DNA of 64,000 nucleotides from Candidatus Neptunochlamydia vexilliferae (GTDB taxonomy: Bacteria > Chlamydiota > Chlamydiia > Chlamydiales > Simkaniaceae): assembly GCF_015356785.1 (NCBI RefSeq), contig NZ_JAAEJV010000001.1:1-64000 (forward strand), in the 5' to 3' direction. The notes under the pieces were generated by a model. It did not search any database. It was not told the origin of the DNA and worked only from the letters and a program-made list of their open reading frames with translations. Position numbers and translations under genes: made by a program. Of this stretch, positions 25,614-35,921 are shown piece after piece; position 1 is the stretch's first letter; each line of letters begins with the position of its first letter.

Positions 25614-25877
25614 GGCATGGTTCAAAATAGGGTAACAATTTTTGGTCTTATGAAAGATGCGTCGGGGGCAAGCCCCCTGCTGCCCCCTTGAGCTTCAATC
25701 TGGCAAGCCAAATCGACCCTCCTCGGGGGGCCGTGCAAAGCACTGTTCCACCCCTCGTGCGGGGCGATTTTGCAGAGCCATTTTGAAGCCGCGGACAGCT
25801 CACCGCATGGCTTTTCTTCGCCTTCGGCTCCGAAGCCATGTCAGTTCGCTGGAAAGGTTCTTTCCTAGAAAACCTTG
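25614..25877 (+). repeat. Structured 450-bp repeat family, copy A (truncated)
   Basis: This segment matches the first part of copy C (61415-61880) and, inverted, copy B (26471-26918). It starts GGCATGGTTCAAAATAGGG and breaks off after AAAACCTTG at 25877, where an ATPase remnant follows. It is GC-rich with many short hairpins (for example GGGGGCAAGCCCCC). Copies A and B face each other around about 600 bp. Confidence 0.85.
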
Positions 25878-26082
25878 ATCAGCCATTTGGTTGACAAACT
25901 CATTTCTTTGCATTTCTTTTGTAATACCAGGAGTTGGAGGAATCCCTGTAAAGAAGAATTTTTGAGGAAAACTTCCCGAAAACTCTTCTATTAACCGGCT
26001 CTTCCCAATCCTTCGTCTTCCTTTTATAGCAATAAAGGTCGCCACTCTTCGACTTAAGCTCTTCTTCTCTACCAACAAACAT
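25878..26082 (-). pseudogene. AAA ATPase N-terminal remnant (frameshifted, truncated)
   Basis: The minus strand begins MFVGREEELKS, then shifts frame to RRVATFIAIKGRRRIGKSRL and continues to NEFVNQMADQGF, where the structured repeat cuts it off. GRRRIGKSRL is a Walker A of the archaeal-type ATPase/DUF234 family. No Walker B or C-terminal part remains, so it is dead. An inverted pair TTTTGCATCA/TGATGCAAAA lies upstream at 26143-26186. Confidence 0.8.
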
Positions 26083-26142
26083 ATAATGCCCTTGTGTCGC
26101 TAAAAATGTATTTCCTGATTTAATGATACTTTTTCAGATGTT

Positions 26143-26186
26143 TTTTGCATCATTAATTTTGTAATTACAGTTTTAGTGATGCAAAA
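26143..26186 (-). promoter_or_regulatory. Inverted half-sites upstream of ATPase remnant
   Basis: TTTTGCATCA (26143-26152) and TGATGCAAAA (26177-26186) are perfect inverted arms with a 24-bp spacer, 61 bp upstream of the remnant's start. Probably a relic operator. The rest of 26187-26256 shows nothing recognisable. Confidence 0.45.
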
Positions 26187-26256
26187 TATCGCAAACCATT
26201 TATAATAAGAAATATAAAAAATGACTTTTGGGTAAAAATCCACTAATAAACTTCAC

Positions 26257-26425
26257 CTAGTGCTCTGTCAACCCTAAAAATAGGGATATCTTGATTTATC
26301 TTTTCCCGGCTGGCTTCATGTTCGATCTCACAAACTTATAAAAGTTTAGATTCGATCTCCACACTTTGCCAACCGAAAAAATTTCAACCAATCTATCCTC
26401 AATTTTAGGATTGACAGAGCACTAG
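26257..26425. mobile_element. 169-bp MITE (TIR CTAGTGCTCTGTCAA), full copy
   Basis: Left end CTAGTGCTCTGTCAACCCTA (26257) and right end ending TTGACAGAGCACTAG (26425) are inverted repeats; partial copies lie at 1095-1219 and 61289-61413. No coding potential. No certain target duplication is seen. Confidence 0.88.
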
Positions 26426-26470
26426 GGCTATCGCAGTGTCCCATTCACCCCGTCTGTAAACGACAAAAAT

Positions 26471-26918
26471 CGGCATGGTTCAAAATACAGCATGCTGAGG
26501 TAACACTTCACGACGTAGCTTTTCTTCGCCTTCGGCTCCGAAGCCGTGTCGGTTCAGTGGATTTTTTTTGTTAAGCTGAAAGTCGAGCAAAGCGAATATG
26601 GTAAGTGGCTAAAAACCTGGAAAAAAAGAGGCTTGTTCCTTGGTGAAAGATGTGCAAGGTTTTCTAGGAAAGAACCTTTCCAGCGAACTGACATGGCTTC
26701 GGAGCCGAAGGCGAAGAAAAGCCATGCGGTGAGCTGTCCGCGGCTTCAAAATGGCTCTGCAAAATCGCCCCGCACGAGGGGTGGAACAGTGCTTTGCACG
26801 GCCCCCCGAGGAGGGTCGATTTGGCTTGCCAGATTGAAGCTCAAGGGGGCAGCAGGGGGCTTGCCCCCGACGCATCTTTCATAAGACCAAAAATTGTTAC
26901 CCTATTTTGAACCATGCC
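26471..26918 (-). repeat. Structured 450-bp repeat family, copy B (full)
   Basis: Bounded by CGGCATGGTTCAAAATA (26471) and TATTTTGAACCATGCC (ending 26918), short inverted ends. It is the reverse-orientation twin of copy C at 61415-61880, with a small internal deletion near the left end. The preceding GTAAACGACAAAAAT is also found before copy A. Both full copies keep a 112-codon open frame, judged a by-product of conserved structure. Confidence 0.88.
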
Positions 26919-26965
26919 CAAAAATCTCCTAGATTAAAAATCAATCGAACTATTAGTCTTTTGAC

Positions 26966-27142
26966 ATGTCAATAAACAGCATTAGTTCCTCCTCGTGTTC
27001 AACAACAGAAGAAATCGTATCTGAAACGGAAAAACCACCCCAGTCAACAACTCCAAGTAAACCGGACGACCATTCCCCTCCTGCAGCTTTAACGCCTCAG
27101 AACACGAGCGATCAAGACGATATTACCAACAAAGTGAAATAA
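26966..27142 (+). CDS. Short Ser/Thr/Pro-rich peptide, possible effector fragment
   Basis: A 58-codon frame starting MSINSISSSSCSTTEEI, rich in Ser, Thr, Pro and Asp, ending DDITNKVK. No clear Shine-Dalgarno. The disordered Ser-rich start is like those of type III secreted proteins and like the poly-Ser proteins in this window, so it may be the surviving N-terminus of a larger gene destroyed by the flanking repeats. Reality as a gene is uncertain. Confidence 0.35.
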   Translation: MSINSISSSSCSTTEEIVSETEKPPQSTTPSKPDDHSPPAALTPQNTSDQDDITNKVK

Positions 27143-27144
27143 AA

Positions 27145-27250
27145 ACTTTCCAGCGAGCTGACGTGAGTTCAAGCCCGGAGAGCGCCAGAACGAACGCGCG
27201 AGCTGTCCACGGCAAGGGGGCAAGCGGGGGGCTCCGCCCACGACGGATCT
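27145..27250 (-). repeat. Diverged fragment of the structured repeat family
   Basis: AACTTTCCAGCGAGCTGACG, GAGCTGTCCACGGC and GGCTCCGCCCACGACG echo the order of blocks in copy B (CCTTTCCAGCGAACTGACAT, GAGCTGTCCGCGGC, GCTTGCCCCCGACGC). It is an older, degraded copy. The rest of 27251-27460 is the AT-rich leader of rpsA. Confidence 0.6.
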
Positions 27251-27390
27251 ATATATTCTACTCAGGAGTTTTCTACTGTTTCACCTCTTATTTCCCCCGC
27301 CAACCGAACTATAAAAAAACTATTTTACATCTCTTCTCGCATGTAAGGGTTGCTTTTTTTAGCAATTATTTGTTACTCTAGTTCGTTATA

Positions 27391-27457
27391 AGGTCCCTCC
27401 TGCCATGAAATATTTTGACACGGAGAAAAGTAAGTCCAAAAGATTGGGCAGGACCCT
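27391..27457 (+). promoter_or_regulatory. Possible leader hairpin before rpsA
   Basis: AGGTCCCTCCTGCC (27391-27404) can pair imperfectly with GGGCAGGACCCT (27446-27457), just upstream of the rpsA ribosome-binding region. S1 autoregulates its own leader in other bacteria; whether this hairpin does so is a guess. Confidence 0.3.
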
Positions 27458-27487
27458 AGGATGAATCTAAGGAGAACCCCTGTAACC

Positions 27488-29203
27488 ATGTCTAAAGATC
27501 TAGAATACGATTGGAATGAAAGTAAAATCATCGACGATGTCGAATTTCAATCGGAAGATGCAAAATTATTTAAACAACTACTCGATAATAAAGAAGAAAA
27601 AGCCGAAGAAGGCTCCCTCTCACTCATGGAAGTCGGGCAAATCCTTAAAGGAACCATTGTCGAACTCACCCCAGATTTCGTCGTCGTCGATGTTGGCCTC
27701 AAATCTGAAGGGCTCATCCCCGTTAACGAATTTCTCGATCCCGACGAACTCCAAATGAACAATGTCATCGAGGTTTTCCTCGACCGCGCAGAAGGCGAAG
27801 ATGGTCAGATCGTCCTCTCAAGAGAAAAAGCACGCAGACAACGGCAGTGGGAATATATCGTTGAACACTGCGAAGAAGGCTCGGTTGTCGAAGGGAAAGT
27901 CATCCGAAAAGTCAAGGGTGGCCTCATGGTCGATATCGGCATGGAAGCCTTCCTCCCCGGCTCTCAAATCGATAACAGACGGATCAAAAACCTCGACGAG
28001 TACGTTGACAACATTTACGACTTTAAGATCCTTAAAATTAACATCGAAAGAAAAAATATTGTGGTCTCTAGACGAGAACTTCTCGAAGAAGAAAGAAGTT
28101 CTAAAAAGGCTGAACTCCTCGAAAACATCGCAGAAGGAGAAACCCGCACCGGAGTGGTTAAAAATATCACCGACTTTGGTGTCTTCCTCGACCTGGATGG
28201 GATCGATGGCCTCCTCCACATCACCGATATGACCTGGAAACGGATCAAACACCCCTCTGAAATGGTCGCCCTAAACGACGAACTCGAGGTGATGATCCTC
28301 CACATCGACAAGGAAAAGGGACGTGTCGCCCTCGGCCTTAAACAAAAAGAGAGCAACCCTTGGGAAGAGATCGAAGAGCGTTACCCCATCGGAACCCGCA
28401 TCAAAGGGAAGATCGTTAACCTCGTCCCCTATGGTGCGTTCATCGAAATCGAGCCAGGGATCGAAGGACTCATCCACGTCTCTGAAATGTCATGGACCAA
28501 AAATGTGACCGACCCAAGCGAAATCGTCAATAAAGGGGACGAACTCGAAGCGATCGTCCTTTCGGTTCAAAAAGAGGAAGGAAAAATCTCCCTCGGCATC
28601 AAGCAAACCGAACAAAACCCCTGGGAAGGTGTGGAAGAAAAATTCCCTGTGGGAAGTACGGTTAAAGCAGAGATCCGAAACCTCACCAACTACGGAGCAT
28701 TTGTCGAGCTCGAGCCAGGAATCGATGGCCTTATCCACATTTCTGACCTCAGCTGGATCAAAAAGGTTTCCCACCCTTCCGAATTCCTGAAGAAGGGAGA
28801 CACGGTCGAAGCTCTTATCCTTTCTGTAGATAAAGAGAGTAAAAAAATTACCCTCGGAGTGAAGCAACTCGCAGACAATCCTTGGGAAGACATTGAGAAA
28901 ACCCTTGCTGCAGGAGCTGTTGTTAAGGGAAAGGTCTCTAAAATTACCGCTTTCGGCGCTTTCGTTGAGCTTGAAAATGGAATCGAAGGACTCGTCCACG
29001 TCACAGAGCTTTCTGATAAAGCTTTTGGAAAAGTTGAAGAGGTTGTCTCTGTTGGCGATGAGGTCACTGCAACAGTGATCAAGGTAGATCCGGAACATAA
29101 AAAGGTCTCCCTTTCCATTAAAGAGTACCTCGTCGAAACCAACCAAGAGAACCGCGATGATATCGTCGTCACAAAACAAGAAGAAGAGGACGAGGAAGAG
29201 TAA
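27488..29203 (+). CDS. rpsA: 30S ribosomal protein S1
   Basis: S1 binds mRNA and helps it onto the 30S subunit. The protein has six S1 (OB-fold) repeats: the conserved GxxxxGxVxxxxxxGxxVxxxxGxxGLxxxxxx pattern recurs with cores such as [63 protein letters not shown] and [17 protein letters not shown]. The C-terminus is very acidic (KQEEEDEEE). The frame is open from an ATG at 27461, but ATG 27488 is chosen because AAGGAG (27470-27475) lies before it and the extra N-terminus (NLRRTPVT) looks like leader. First gene of the translation operon, as in Chlamydia; nusA starts 1 bp after its stop. Confidence 0.95.
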   Translation: MSKDLEYDWNESKIIDDVEFQSEDAKLFKQLLDNKEEKAEEGSLSLMEVGQILKGTIVELTPDFVVVDVGLKSEGLIPVNEFLDPDELQMNNVIEVFLDRAEGEDGQIVLSREKARRQRQWEYIVEHCEEGSVVEGKVIRKVKGGLMVDIGMEAFLPGSQIDNRRIKNLDEYVDNIYDFKILKINIERKNIVVSRRELLEEERSSKKAELLENIAEGETRTGVVKNITDFGVFLDLDGIDGLLHITDMTWKRIKHPSEMVALNDELEVMILHIDKEKGRVALGLKQKESNPWEEIEERYPIGTRIKGKIVNLVPYGAFIEIEPGIEGLIHVSEMSWTKNVTDPSEIVNKGDELEAIVLSVQKEEGKISLGIKQTEQNPWEGVEEKFPVGSTVKAEIRNLTNYGAFVELEPGIDGLIHISDLSWIKKVSHPSEFLKKGDTVEALILSVDKESKKITLGVKQLADNPWEDIEKTLAAGAVVKGKVSKITAFGAFVELENGIEGLVHVTELSDKAFGKVEEVVSVGDEVTATVIKVDPEHKKVSLSIKEYLVETNQENRDDIVVTKQEEEDEEE

Positions 29204-30478
29204 ATGAACAAAGATCTAGTCGCAATATTTGAATATCTAGAACGGGAAAAGGGGATCAAGCGAGAAACGATCATTGATGCGATCGAAGAATCGCTTCAGG
29301 TCGCAGCCCGTAAAGGTCTCAAGGGAGTCGGCCTCGTGTCGGTTAAAGTCGATCCAAAACAAGGAACGATTGATGTCACCGCCGAAAAAGAGATCGTTGA
29401 AACGATCGAATACCCCGAAGAAGAGATCCTTCTAGAAGAAGCTCGCGAACTCGACCCCAACTGCGAGATGGGAGACTTTGTCCAAGTCCCCATTCCTCCG
29501 ATCGATTTGGGCCGGATCGCAGCACAAACGGCTAGGCAAGTGATCTCTCAAAAGCTCCGCGTCGCAGAAAAGGATGTCATCTACGAAGAGTACCGTCACC
29601 GGATCCATGAGCTCGTCTCTGGAACGGTCAAGCGGGTCGTCAGAGGAGCTACCCTCATCGTCGACCTCGGAAAAGTAGAAGCGATCCTCCCTGAACGTTT
29701 TTACCCAAAAACAGAGCGGTACCATGTGGGTGACCGGATCCAAGCCCTTCTTTGGGAAGTTAGAGATACCGAAAATGGGGGAGCTGAAGTGGTCCTTACC
29801 CGCAGCCACCCTGAAATGGTTGAACAACTCTTTATCCAAGAAGTTCCCGAGCTTAGCGATGAAACGGTCGGCATTAAAAAGATCGTTCGCGAGGCCGGCT
29901 ACCGGACTAAGCTTGCTGTTTATTCCAACGACAACAGGGTCGACCCTTTAGGGGCCTGTGTGGGTGTGCGAGGAACACGGGTGAAAAACATCATCCGAGA
30001 GCTTAACAATGAAAAAATCGACATCGTGATCTACACCGAAGATACTGTAGACCTCCTCTACAGTCTCCTCCATCCAATCGAGCCGAAAAAGCTTCAGTAC
30101 GATGAAGAAAATAGGATCGTTCATCTCGTTGTCGAAGATGATGACTACCCCATTGTCATTGGAAAGCGGGGGATGAATGCCCGCCTTAACGCCGCTCTTA
30201 TTGGAGCAGAACTCGACGTGAAAAAGATGTCTGCTTACCAGACTGAACTTTCATTTGAAAGGCAACAGATCCAAGAAGAAGAGTGCCCCGAGCTCGATGT
30301 GGAAATTTCTACAGTCGAAGGAATCAACTCTTTTGTGATCGACACCTTAAAAGATGCGGGATTCGATACTCCCCGAAAAATCCTCAACCTCTCTTCCAAA
30401 GAGCTCTCTAAAGAGACGGGAATTAGTGTTGAGATGGCAGATGATCTCATGGAGAAACTGCGCAAAATAAGGACATAA
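29204..30478 (+). CDS. nusA: Transcription termination/antitermination factor NusA
   Basis: NusA binds RNA polymerase and modulates pausing and termination. The 424-residue protein has the N-terminal NusA domain (1-125), an S1 domain (about 130-200, [18 protein letters not shown]), and two KH domains (about 225-345, including [17 protein letters not shown] and [17 protein letters not shown]). A short helix-hairpin-helix-like C-terminal part ([12 protein letters not shown]...) ends it. It follows rpsA directly and precedes infB, the usual chlamydial order. Confidence 0.96.
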   Translation: MNKDLVAIFEYLEREKGIKRETIIDAIEESLQVAARKGLKGVGLVSVKVDPKQGTIDVTAEKEIVETIEYPEEEILLEEARELDPNCEMGDFVQVPIPPIDLGRIAAQTARQVISQKLRVAEKDVIYEEYRHRIHELVSGTVKRVVRGATLIVDLGKVEAILPERFYPKTERYHVGDRIQALLWEVRDTENGGAEVVLTRSHPEMVEQLFIQEVPELSDETVGIKKIVREAGYRTKLAVYSNDNRVDPLGACVGVRGTRVKNIIRELNNEKIDIVIYTEDTVDLLYSLLHPIEPKKLQYDEENRIVHLVVEDDDYPIVIGKRGMNARLNAALIGAELDVKKMSAYQTELSFERQQIQEEECPELDVEISTVEGINSFVIDTLKDAGFDTPRKILNLSSKELSKETGISVEMADDLMEKLRKIRT

Positions 30479-30482
30479 TAAT

Positions 30483-32804
30483 TTGGCCAAAAGCTTAAAA
30501 CTAAAAGTTAAAAATGCCCAGCTCGCCGAAGCACTAAAAATCAATAAGGCGAAGAAAGAAGAAGAGGAAAAGAAAAAGGCTGAAGCTAACAAGCCTAAGA
30601 AAGCTGCTGCGCCTAAAAAGGCCGCTCCCCCTAAAAAAGAGGTGACGGTTCCTAAGAAAGAAGCTCCTCCTCCGCTTGAGAAAAAGCCTGCTCAAAAAAA
30701 GGCCAAAAAAGAGGAGCCAAGGGGGCTTCCTCGCGTTAAAATAAAGTCAGGACCTCCTAAAAAAGAGAAGGCATCTCCTGCTGCTGAAACCAAACCTAAA
30801 ACAGTTCAAGACCTCAAAAAGCAGGAAAAAGCGCGCCCCCCCTCTTTCAAAGAGGAAAAAGGGTTTAAAGCTCAGCTTGACCGCCGCCCTGCAGGACGGC
30901 TCAAGCCCGAAACCGGCGGCCGTTTTGATGCACGTGATAGGCAAGGACTGCGCGTGGGAGAAGAGCGGGCCTACCGCCGTCGCCCCCGCCGCTTTAGGCC
31001 AAAACGGAACGAGGCAGAAATCATCCGCCCTAAAGAGATTTCTGTTCGGATCCCTATCTCGGTGAAAGATCTCGCTCAAGGGATGAAACGAAAAGCCTCT
31101 GATTTAATCTCAAAGCTCTTCATGCAAGGGATTGCGATCACCATTAACGACTATCTTGATGACGAAACAACAATCCAACTTCTTGGTCACGAATTTGGGT
31201 GCGAAATCAAGATCGACACCTCTGAAGAAGAGCGGCTCAAAATCACCGATAAAACGATCCAAGAAGAGATTCAAGAATCTGACCCCTCTAAGCTGGAAGC
31301 TCGTGCTCCCGTCATCGCCTTTATGGGTCATGTCGACCATGGAAAAACAAGTCTTATCGATGCGATCCGTAAAAGTGATATCGCAGGGGGGGAAGCAGGA
31401 GCGATCACCCAACATATCGGTGCCTTTAAATGTCATCGCGAACAGGGAGATATCACCATTTTAGATACCCCGGGTCACGAGGCCTTTACCCTCATGCGTC
31501 AGCGGGGAACAGCGGTCACCGATGTGATTGTTCTCGTCGTCGCCGGAGACGAAGGGATCATGCCTCAGACCGAAGAGGCGATTAAGCTTGCCAAAGGGGC
31601 AGGAACCTCTCTTGTTGTTGCGATCAATAAGTGTGACAAAGAGGGTTTTAATGCGGATAACGTCTTCCGCCAACTTGCCGACCATGAACTCCTCCCCGAA
31701 GCTTGGGGTGGCGATGTGATCACCGTCAACTGCTCTGCTCAGTCCGGAGAAGGGATCCCAGCTCTTGTAGAGATGCTCGTCCTCCAATCCGATGTCCTAG
31801 AACTCAAGGCAAATCCTGAAATGCGGGCGCGTGGAACAGTGATCGAATCCCAAATGCATAAAGGCTTTGGATCAGTCGCAACCGTCCTTGTCCAAAATGG
31901 AACCCTCCGCCTAGGCGATGCCCTTGTCTTTGAAGATCTCTATGCGCGGGTCAAGACAATGCATGACGAACATGGCAAACCGGTTAAAGTCGCTGGTCCC
32001 TCTACCCCTGTAAAGATCACCGGCCTATCGGGTGTTCCCGAAGCGGGGTGTGAATTTATCGTCGTTGGAAGTGAAAAAGAGGCCCGTAAACTCTCCGAAG
32101 AAAGAGCCTCTGGAGCGAAGCGAGAAAAACTGAAACGGGGACGAGGAGAGCTGGAAAGCTTTATGACCCGCCACCAAGAACTCGAAGAGAAAAAGGTGGT
32201 TACTCTTATCCTCCGCGCCGATGTTCAAGGCTCTGTCGAAGCGATTAAAAACTCCCTCCTTGCGATTAAAACCGACAAGGTGGAGCTCAACTTTATCAAT
32301 GAAGGTGTTGGGGAAATCTCTGAGTCGGATGTCGAACTTGCTGCCGCCTCAAATGCTGTGATTATCGGCTTCCATACCCAAGTGGAAAGTCACGCCGAAG
32401 ATCTGATCAAGCGGAATAAAGTGGTCATCAAAAGACGGGACATCATCTACCAAATCATCGACGATGTCAAAGAGATCATGCTCGAGTCGCTCGATAAGGT
32501 ACGTCATGAAACCGAAAAAGGAACCGCTGAAGTCAAACAGGTCTTTAAGTCGTCTCACCTAGGCCTTATCGCTGGATGTATCGTTACCGATGGAGCGATC
32601 AAACGGGACTACTATGCAAAACTTGTCCGCGATGGAGAGGTCATCCACGAGGGAAATATTGGCTCTCTGAAGCGGGTTAAAGAAGATGTCAAAGAGGTCA
32701 CTAAAGGAATGGAGTGTGGAATCCTCCTCCACAAGTTTTCCGACTACCAAGAGGGTGACCTGATCAAAACCTTCGAAATCACCTATATCCAACAGGAGCT
32801 ATGA
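30483..32804 (+). CDS. infB: Translation initiation factor IF-2
   Basis: GTPase that brings fMet-tRNA to the 30S complex. The 773-residue protein has a Lys/Pro/Glu-rich N-terminal region (1-170), IF2 N domain, then the G domain: G1 [11 protein letters not shown]3 DTPGHEAF, G4 NKCD and G5 NCSAQSGEG, followed by the beta-barrel domains and the C-terminal fMet-tRNA binding domain (ending [10 protein letters not shown]). The start is TTG (30483-30485), with AAGGA upstream and 5 bp after the nusA stop. The only obvious in-frame candidate, consistent with the family's start ([14 protein letters not shown]). Confidence 0.97.
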   Translation: MAKSLKLKVKNAQLAEALKINKAKKEEEEKKKAEANKPKKAAAPKKAAPPKKEVTVPKKEAPPPLEKKPAQKKAKKEEPRGLPRVKIKSGPPKKEKASPAAETKPKTVQDLKKQEKARPPSFKEEKGFKAQLDRRPAGRLKPETGGRFDARDRQGLRVGEERAYRRRPRRFRPKRNEAEIIRPKEISVRIPISVKDLAQGMKRKASDLISKLFMQGIAITINDYLDDETTIQLLGHEFGCEIKIDTSEEERLKITDKTIQEEIQESDPSKLEARAPVIAFMGHVDHGKTSLIDAIRKSDIAGGEAGAITQHIGAFKCHREQGDITILDTPGHEAFTLMRQRGTAVTDVIVLVVAGDEGIMPQTEEAIKLAKGAGTSLVVAINKCDKEGFNADNVFRQLADHELLPEAWGGDVITVNCSAQSGEGIPALVEMLVLQSDVLELKANPEMRARGTVIESQMHKGFGSVATVLVQNGTLRLGDALVFEDLYARVKTMHDEHGKPVKVAGPSTPVKITGLSGVPEAGCEFIVVGSEKEARKLSEERASGAKREKLKRGRGELESFMTRHQELEEKKVVTLILRADVQGSVEAIKNSLLAIKTDKVELNFINEGVGEISESDVELAAASNAVIIGFHTQVESHAEDLIKRNKVVIKRRDIIYQIIDDVKEIMLESLDKVRHETEKGTAEVKQVFKSSHLGLIAGCIVTDGAIKRDYYAKLVRDGEVIHEGNIGSLKRVKEDVKEVTKGMECGILLHKFSDYQEGDLIKTFEITYIQQEL

Positions 32805-32813
32805 GCCGGTCCA

Positions 32814-33182
32814 ATGACAAGACGTACAGAACGACTAAACTCCCTTTTAAAAGAGGTGATTACCGAGGTGATTCGGAAGGATGTCCGCAACCCAAAAGTC
32901 TCTGAGTTTACCACCGTGACCGAAGTGGACATCTCGAAAGATCTCCACCATGCCAAGGTTTACATCAGCATCATTGGCAATGATGAACAGCGGAAGGGGA
33001 CGGTTGAAGCGCTAGAAAGTGCTGCCGGCTTTATCGGCGTCCACGCCTCCAAAAAGGTGGTGATGCACCACTTCCCGACTCTTACCTTTCGCCTCGACAC
33101 TTCTGTCGATAAGCAGATGAAAATCGACTCCCTTTTAAAGAAGATTCATGAGGAAGAAGCCTCTCGAAAAAACCATGAGTGA
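32814..33182 (+). CDS. rbfA: Ribosome-binding factor A
   Basis: RbfA assists late 30S maturation. The 122-residue protein has the KH-type fold: RRTERLNSLLKEVITEVI, the SEFTTVTEVDISKDLHHAKVYIS strand region, and HHFPTLTFRLDTSVDKQMK. Normal length. It follows infB by 9 bp and overlaps truB by 8 bp if truB starts at 33175. Confidence 0.95.
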   Translation: MTRRTERLNSLLKEVITEVIRKDVRNPKVSEFTTVTEVDISKDLHHAKVYISIIGNDEQRKGTVEALESAAGFIGVHASKKVVMHHFPTLTFRLDTSVDKQMKIDSLLKKIHEEEASRKNHE

Positions 33183-33864
33183 TCCGAAGCGCGAAGGAAT
33201 TCTCCTCGTTGATAAAGAAAAGGGGCGGACCGCTTTCTACCTCGTTAAAGTCCTCAGAAAAAAATCGGGAATCCAAAAAATTGGTCATGCGGGAATTCTT
33301 GACCCCTTCGCGACGGGGGTGATGGTGATGCTTGTCGGCCGCCCCTACACCAAAATCTCTGACCGCTTCTTAAAAGATGATAAGGAATATATCGCTACGA
33401 TCCGCCTGGGGCAAGCGACCGACACCTACGATTGCGATGGGCAGATCACCGAAATGAGCGACCATATCCCTTCCTTTTCCGATGTGGAGGAGGCGGTTTC
33501 AGAATTTCAAGGAATCATTGACCAGGTTCCTCCAATGTTTTCAGCTAAAAAAGTGGGAGGGCAAAAGCTCTACCTCCTCGCTCGCAAGGGGATAGAGATT
33601 GAGCGGAAGGCTGTTAAGGTGGAGGTGGAAACAACCACTCTCGATTATTCTTATCCCGAGCTAAAAATTCAGGTCTCTTGCTCTAAAGGGACCTATATCC
33701 GCTCGATTGCAAACGACTTAGGGAATAAGCTGGGGTGCTACGGCCACCTAACAGCACTGAAGCGGATCCGGAGCGGTCTTTTTAAAATAGAAGATTGCAT
33801 TGACGCAAAATCCCTTTCCGAGCCATCCTTTTGCTATATCCCTTACCTAAGGAAGTCGGTATGA
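33175..33864 (+). CDS. truB: tRNA pseudouridine-55 synthase TruB
   Basis: Makes pseudouridine 55 in the T loop of tRNAs. Motifs: GILLVDKEKGRTAFYLV, KIGHAGILDPFATGVMVMLVG with the catalytic Asp (GxLDPxATG), TDTYDCDGQIT, PPMFSAKKVGGQKLYLLARKG, and SCSKGTYIRSIANDLG. About 229 residues, shorter than E. coli TruB (314) because the C-terminal PUA domain is missing, as in chlamydial TruB. An upstream in-frame ATG at 33148 exists but would extend into rbfA; 33175 fits the family start. The TGA overlaps the ribF ATG. Confidence 0.94.
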   Translation: MSDPKREGILLVDKEKGRTAFYLVKVLRKKSGIQKIGHAGILDPFATGVMVMLVGRPYTKISDRFLKDDKEYIATIRLGQATDTYDCDGQITEMSDHIPSFSDVEEAVSEFQGIIDQVPPMFSAKKVGGQKLYLLARKGIEIERKAVKVEVETTTLDYSYPELKIQVSCSKGTYIRSIANDLGNKLGCYGHLTALKRIRSGLFKIEDCIDAKSLSEPSFCYIPYLRKSV

Positions 33865-34721
33865 ACGTAGTACATTCTTTAGATCAAATCCCAGAGCTTC
33901 AAGGGCCTATCGCCCTTTCGATTGGGACCTATGATGGTGTCCACCTCGGCCACCAGATGATTATCAAGCGGTTAAGAAAAGAGACCCGAAAAAAAGGGAG
34001 TACGGTTCTCCTCACCTTTTTAAACCATCCGAGCACCTACTTGAGCCCCAATGCCCCTGTCCCCCTTATAACAACCACCGACCACCGGATTGCCCTCTTA
34101 AAAGAGGCGGGTGTCGATCTGGTGATTGCTCTCCCCTTCAACCAGACCTTTGCACGCCAGTCCTATCAAGAATTTTTTACCGCTTTAAAGGAAAAACTCC
34201 CCTTTGATCACCTGATCGTTGGCGAAGATGCCCGTTTCGGAAAAGAGAGGGCTGGAGGTCCCGATGAGCTTCAAGCGCTTGGGATCCCCATCACCTACCT
34301 TAAAAAAGATGGGATTTCCAGTGGAGCGATCCGCCAGCTGATTGAAAAAGGGGAGCTCAAAAAGGTGAAAAAAATGCTCGGGCGTCCCTACATCATCCGC
34401 CTCCCCTTTGATCAAGGAAATGTCATTCGAGAAAACGATGGGCAGTACCGCTGGGAAACAGGAGTGAGTCAGCTCTCCCTTCTCCCCTCTGCTGTCTATG
34501 GGGTTGACCTTATGGCCGACGAAAAAAAAGTTCCCGGGATCGCTTTTTATCGGGGGACCCAAAACATCCAAAAAGAGACCGAGCTCTCTTTGACCCTTTA
34601 CTTTGAAAAAGAGCTTCCCGCTGCCCCTTTTATTGACATTACCTTTCTTGCCTACCTTCATGACGAGCTCGACCCTAACCTCTCCCTTGGAAACTTTAAA
34701 ACGGAGCCTTCTCTCGTATGA
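33861..34721 (+). CDS. ribF: Bifunctional riboflavin kinase/FMN adenylyltransferase RibF
   Basis: Converts riboflavin to FMN and FAD. The 286-residue protein has an N-terminal nucleotidyltransferase domain ([21 protein letters not shown] with the HxGH motif; [34 protein letters not shown]) and a short C-terminal kinase-like domain with LGRPYIIRL and an [25 protein letters not shown] end. Typical RibF is about 310, so the kinase domain is compact, and the usual GxxNxG/T-N kinase motif is not clear. Coupled to truB (overlap) and ychF (4-bp overlap). Confidence 0.93.
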   Translation: MNVVHSLDQIPELQGPIALSIGTYDGVHLGHQMIIKRLRKETRKKGSTVLLTFLNHPSTYLSPNAPVPLITTTDHRIALLKEAGVDLVIALPFNQTFARQSYQEFFTALKEKLPFDHLIVGEDARFGKERAGGPDELQALGIPITYLKKDGISSGAIRQLIEKGELKKVKKMLGRPYIIRLPFDQGNVIRENDGQYRWETGVSQLSLLPSAVYGVDLMADEKKVPGIAFYRGTQNIQKETELSLTLYFEKELPAAPFIDITFLAYLHDELDPNLSLGNFKTEPSLV

Positions 34722-35815
34722 GCAATCTTTCTTGCGGCATCGTTGGTCTTCCCAACGTCGGAAAATCGACCCTTTTCAACGCCCTTTTAAAAAAGGTGCA
34801 GGCAGGGGCAGAAAATTTTCCCTTTTGCACCATCGAGCCCAACGTCGGGATCGTCAACGTTCCCGATGACCGCCTTGACGTTCTCTCCAAACTTTCGAAG
34901 AGCAAAAAAGTTCTCCCTGCCACCATGACCTTTGTCGATATTGCCGGCCTGGTTAAAGGGGCCTCCAAAGGAGAAGGTTTGGGCAACCAGTTCCTCGCCA
35001 ATATCCGAGAAACCGACGCCATTGTCCATGTGGTCCGCTGCTTTGAAGATGACGAGGTGGTCCATGTCGAAGGGAAGATTGACCCCATTGGCGATATCGA
35101 AGTGATCAACTTAGAGCTCATCCTTGCTGACCTTCAAATGGCCCAAAATAGCCTCCAAAAAATTGAGCGTCAAGCGAAGGGAAATAAAGCCCTTATGCCA
35201 ACCCAAAACCTCCTACAAAAAATCATCGATCATCTCAATGAAAATCAGCCGGTCCGCTCTATCGAGCTCACCAAAGAAGAAAAAGAGCTCCTGAAAACCT
35301 ACCACTTCATTACCGCAAAAAAGGTGATCTACGCTGCCAACCTTTCTGAAGAGGAGATCACCACCCTCGACTCCCCTCACTACCGCGCTGTCCAAGAGTA
35401 TGCCGCCAAAGAAAAAAGTCAGCTCCTCCCCTTCTGCGCCAAGCTTGAGGAGGAGCTCGCCCAACTTTCTGAAGAAGAGGCTGCCGAGTATCTCGACTCC
35501 CTAGGGCTCAAAGAGCCTGGACTCAACCGCCTCATCAAGACCAGCTTCGAAACGCTAGGCCTGATCACCTTCCTCACAACGGGTGAGCAAGAGACCCGCG
35601 CCTGGACCGTCCCGGCGGGTTCCCCCGCCCCCGAAGCTGCCGGTAAGATCCACACCGACATCCAAAAGGGGTTTATCCGCGCCGAGGTGGTCACCTTCGA
35701 CGATATGGTCGCCTGCTCAGGCCGCGTTGGGGCCAAAGAAGCGGGCAAAGCCCGCTCCGAAGGGAAGGACTACACCGTCCAAGATGGGGATGTAATCCTC
35801 TTTTTCCATAATTAA
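34718..35815 (+). CDS. ychF: Ribosome-binding ATPase YchF
   Basis: OBG-family P-loop protein that prefers ATP and binds ribosomes. The 365-residue protein shows [20 protein letters not shown] (G1), [25 protein letters not shown] (G3), a coiled-coil insertion, and the C-terminal TGS domain with [13 protein letters not shown] and [14 protein letters not shown]. Standard length. End of the translation operon; a terminator follows at 35875. Confidence 0.97.
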   Translation: MSNLSCGIVGLPNVGKSTLFNALLKKVQAGAENFPFCTIEPNVGIVNVPDDRLDVLSKLSKSKKVLPATMTFVDIAGLVKGASKGEGLGNQFLANIRETDAIVHVVRCFEDDEVVHVEGKIDPIGDIEVINLELILADLQMAQNSLQKIERQAKGNKALMPTQNLLQKIIDHLNENQPVRSIELTKEEKELLKTYHFITAKKVIYAANLSEEEITTLDSPHYRAVQEYAAKEKSQLLPFCAKLEEELAQLSEEEAAEYLDSLGLKEPGLNRLIKTSFETLGLITFLTTGEQETRAWTVPAGSPAPEAAGKIHTDIQKGFIRAEVVTFDDMVACSGRVGAKEAGKARSEGKDYTVQDGDVILFFHN

Positions 35816-35854
35816 CCAAAAAAAACAATCCTTATACAACTGTTTACAAGTGCT

Positions 35855-35876
35855 TTATTGCAAATTTTTGTAATAA
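35855..35876 (+). promoter_or_regulatory. Imperfect palindrome upstream of abiEi
   Basis: TTATTGCAA and TTGTAATAA (one mismatch) around AATTT, 45 bp before the antitoxin start. AbiEi antitoxins repress their own promoter by binding inverted repeats, so it may be the operator. It touches the terminator stem. Confidence 0.4.
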
Positions 35877-35907
35877 AAACACCCATTTGACTTGATTGGG
35901 TGTTTTT
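35875..35907. terminator. Bidirectional-looking terminator after ychF
   Basis: AAAAACACCCA (35875-35885) pairs with TGGGTGTTTTT (35897-35907), loop of 11 bases, with A-run before and T-run after. It closes the translation operon. Confidence 0.85.
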
Positions 35908-35921
35908 GTTACATTAAAAGA

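Noticed and set aside
26546-26884. 112-residue open frame, identical on the minus strand at 61449-61787
   Set aside because: Lies wholly in the structured repeat family. Identity reflects repeat identity; composition is Arg/Lys/Pro/Gly-rich without any domain, and the reverse strand is open as well.
28490-29179. 229-residue minus-strand open frame
   Set aside because: Antisense shadow of the repeated S1 domains in rpsA; asp/phe-rich pattern follows codon usage of the sense gene.
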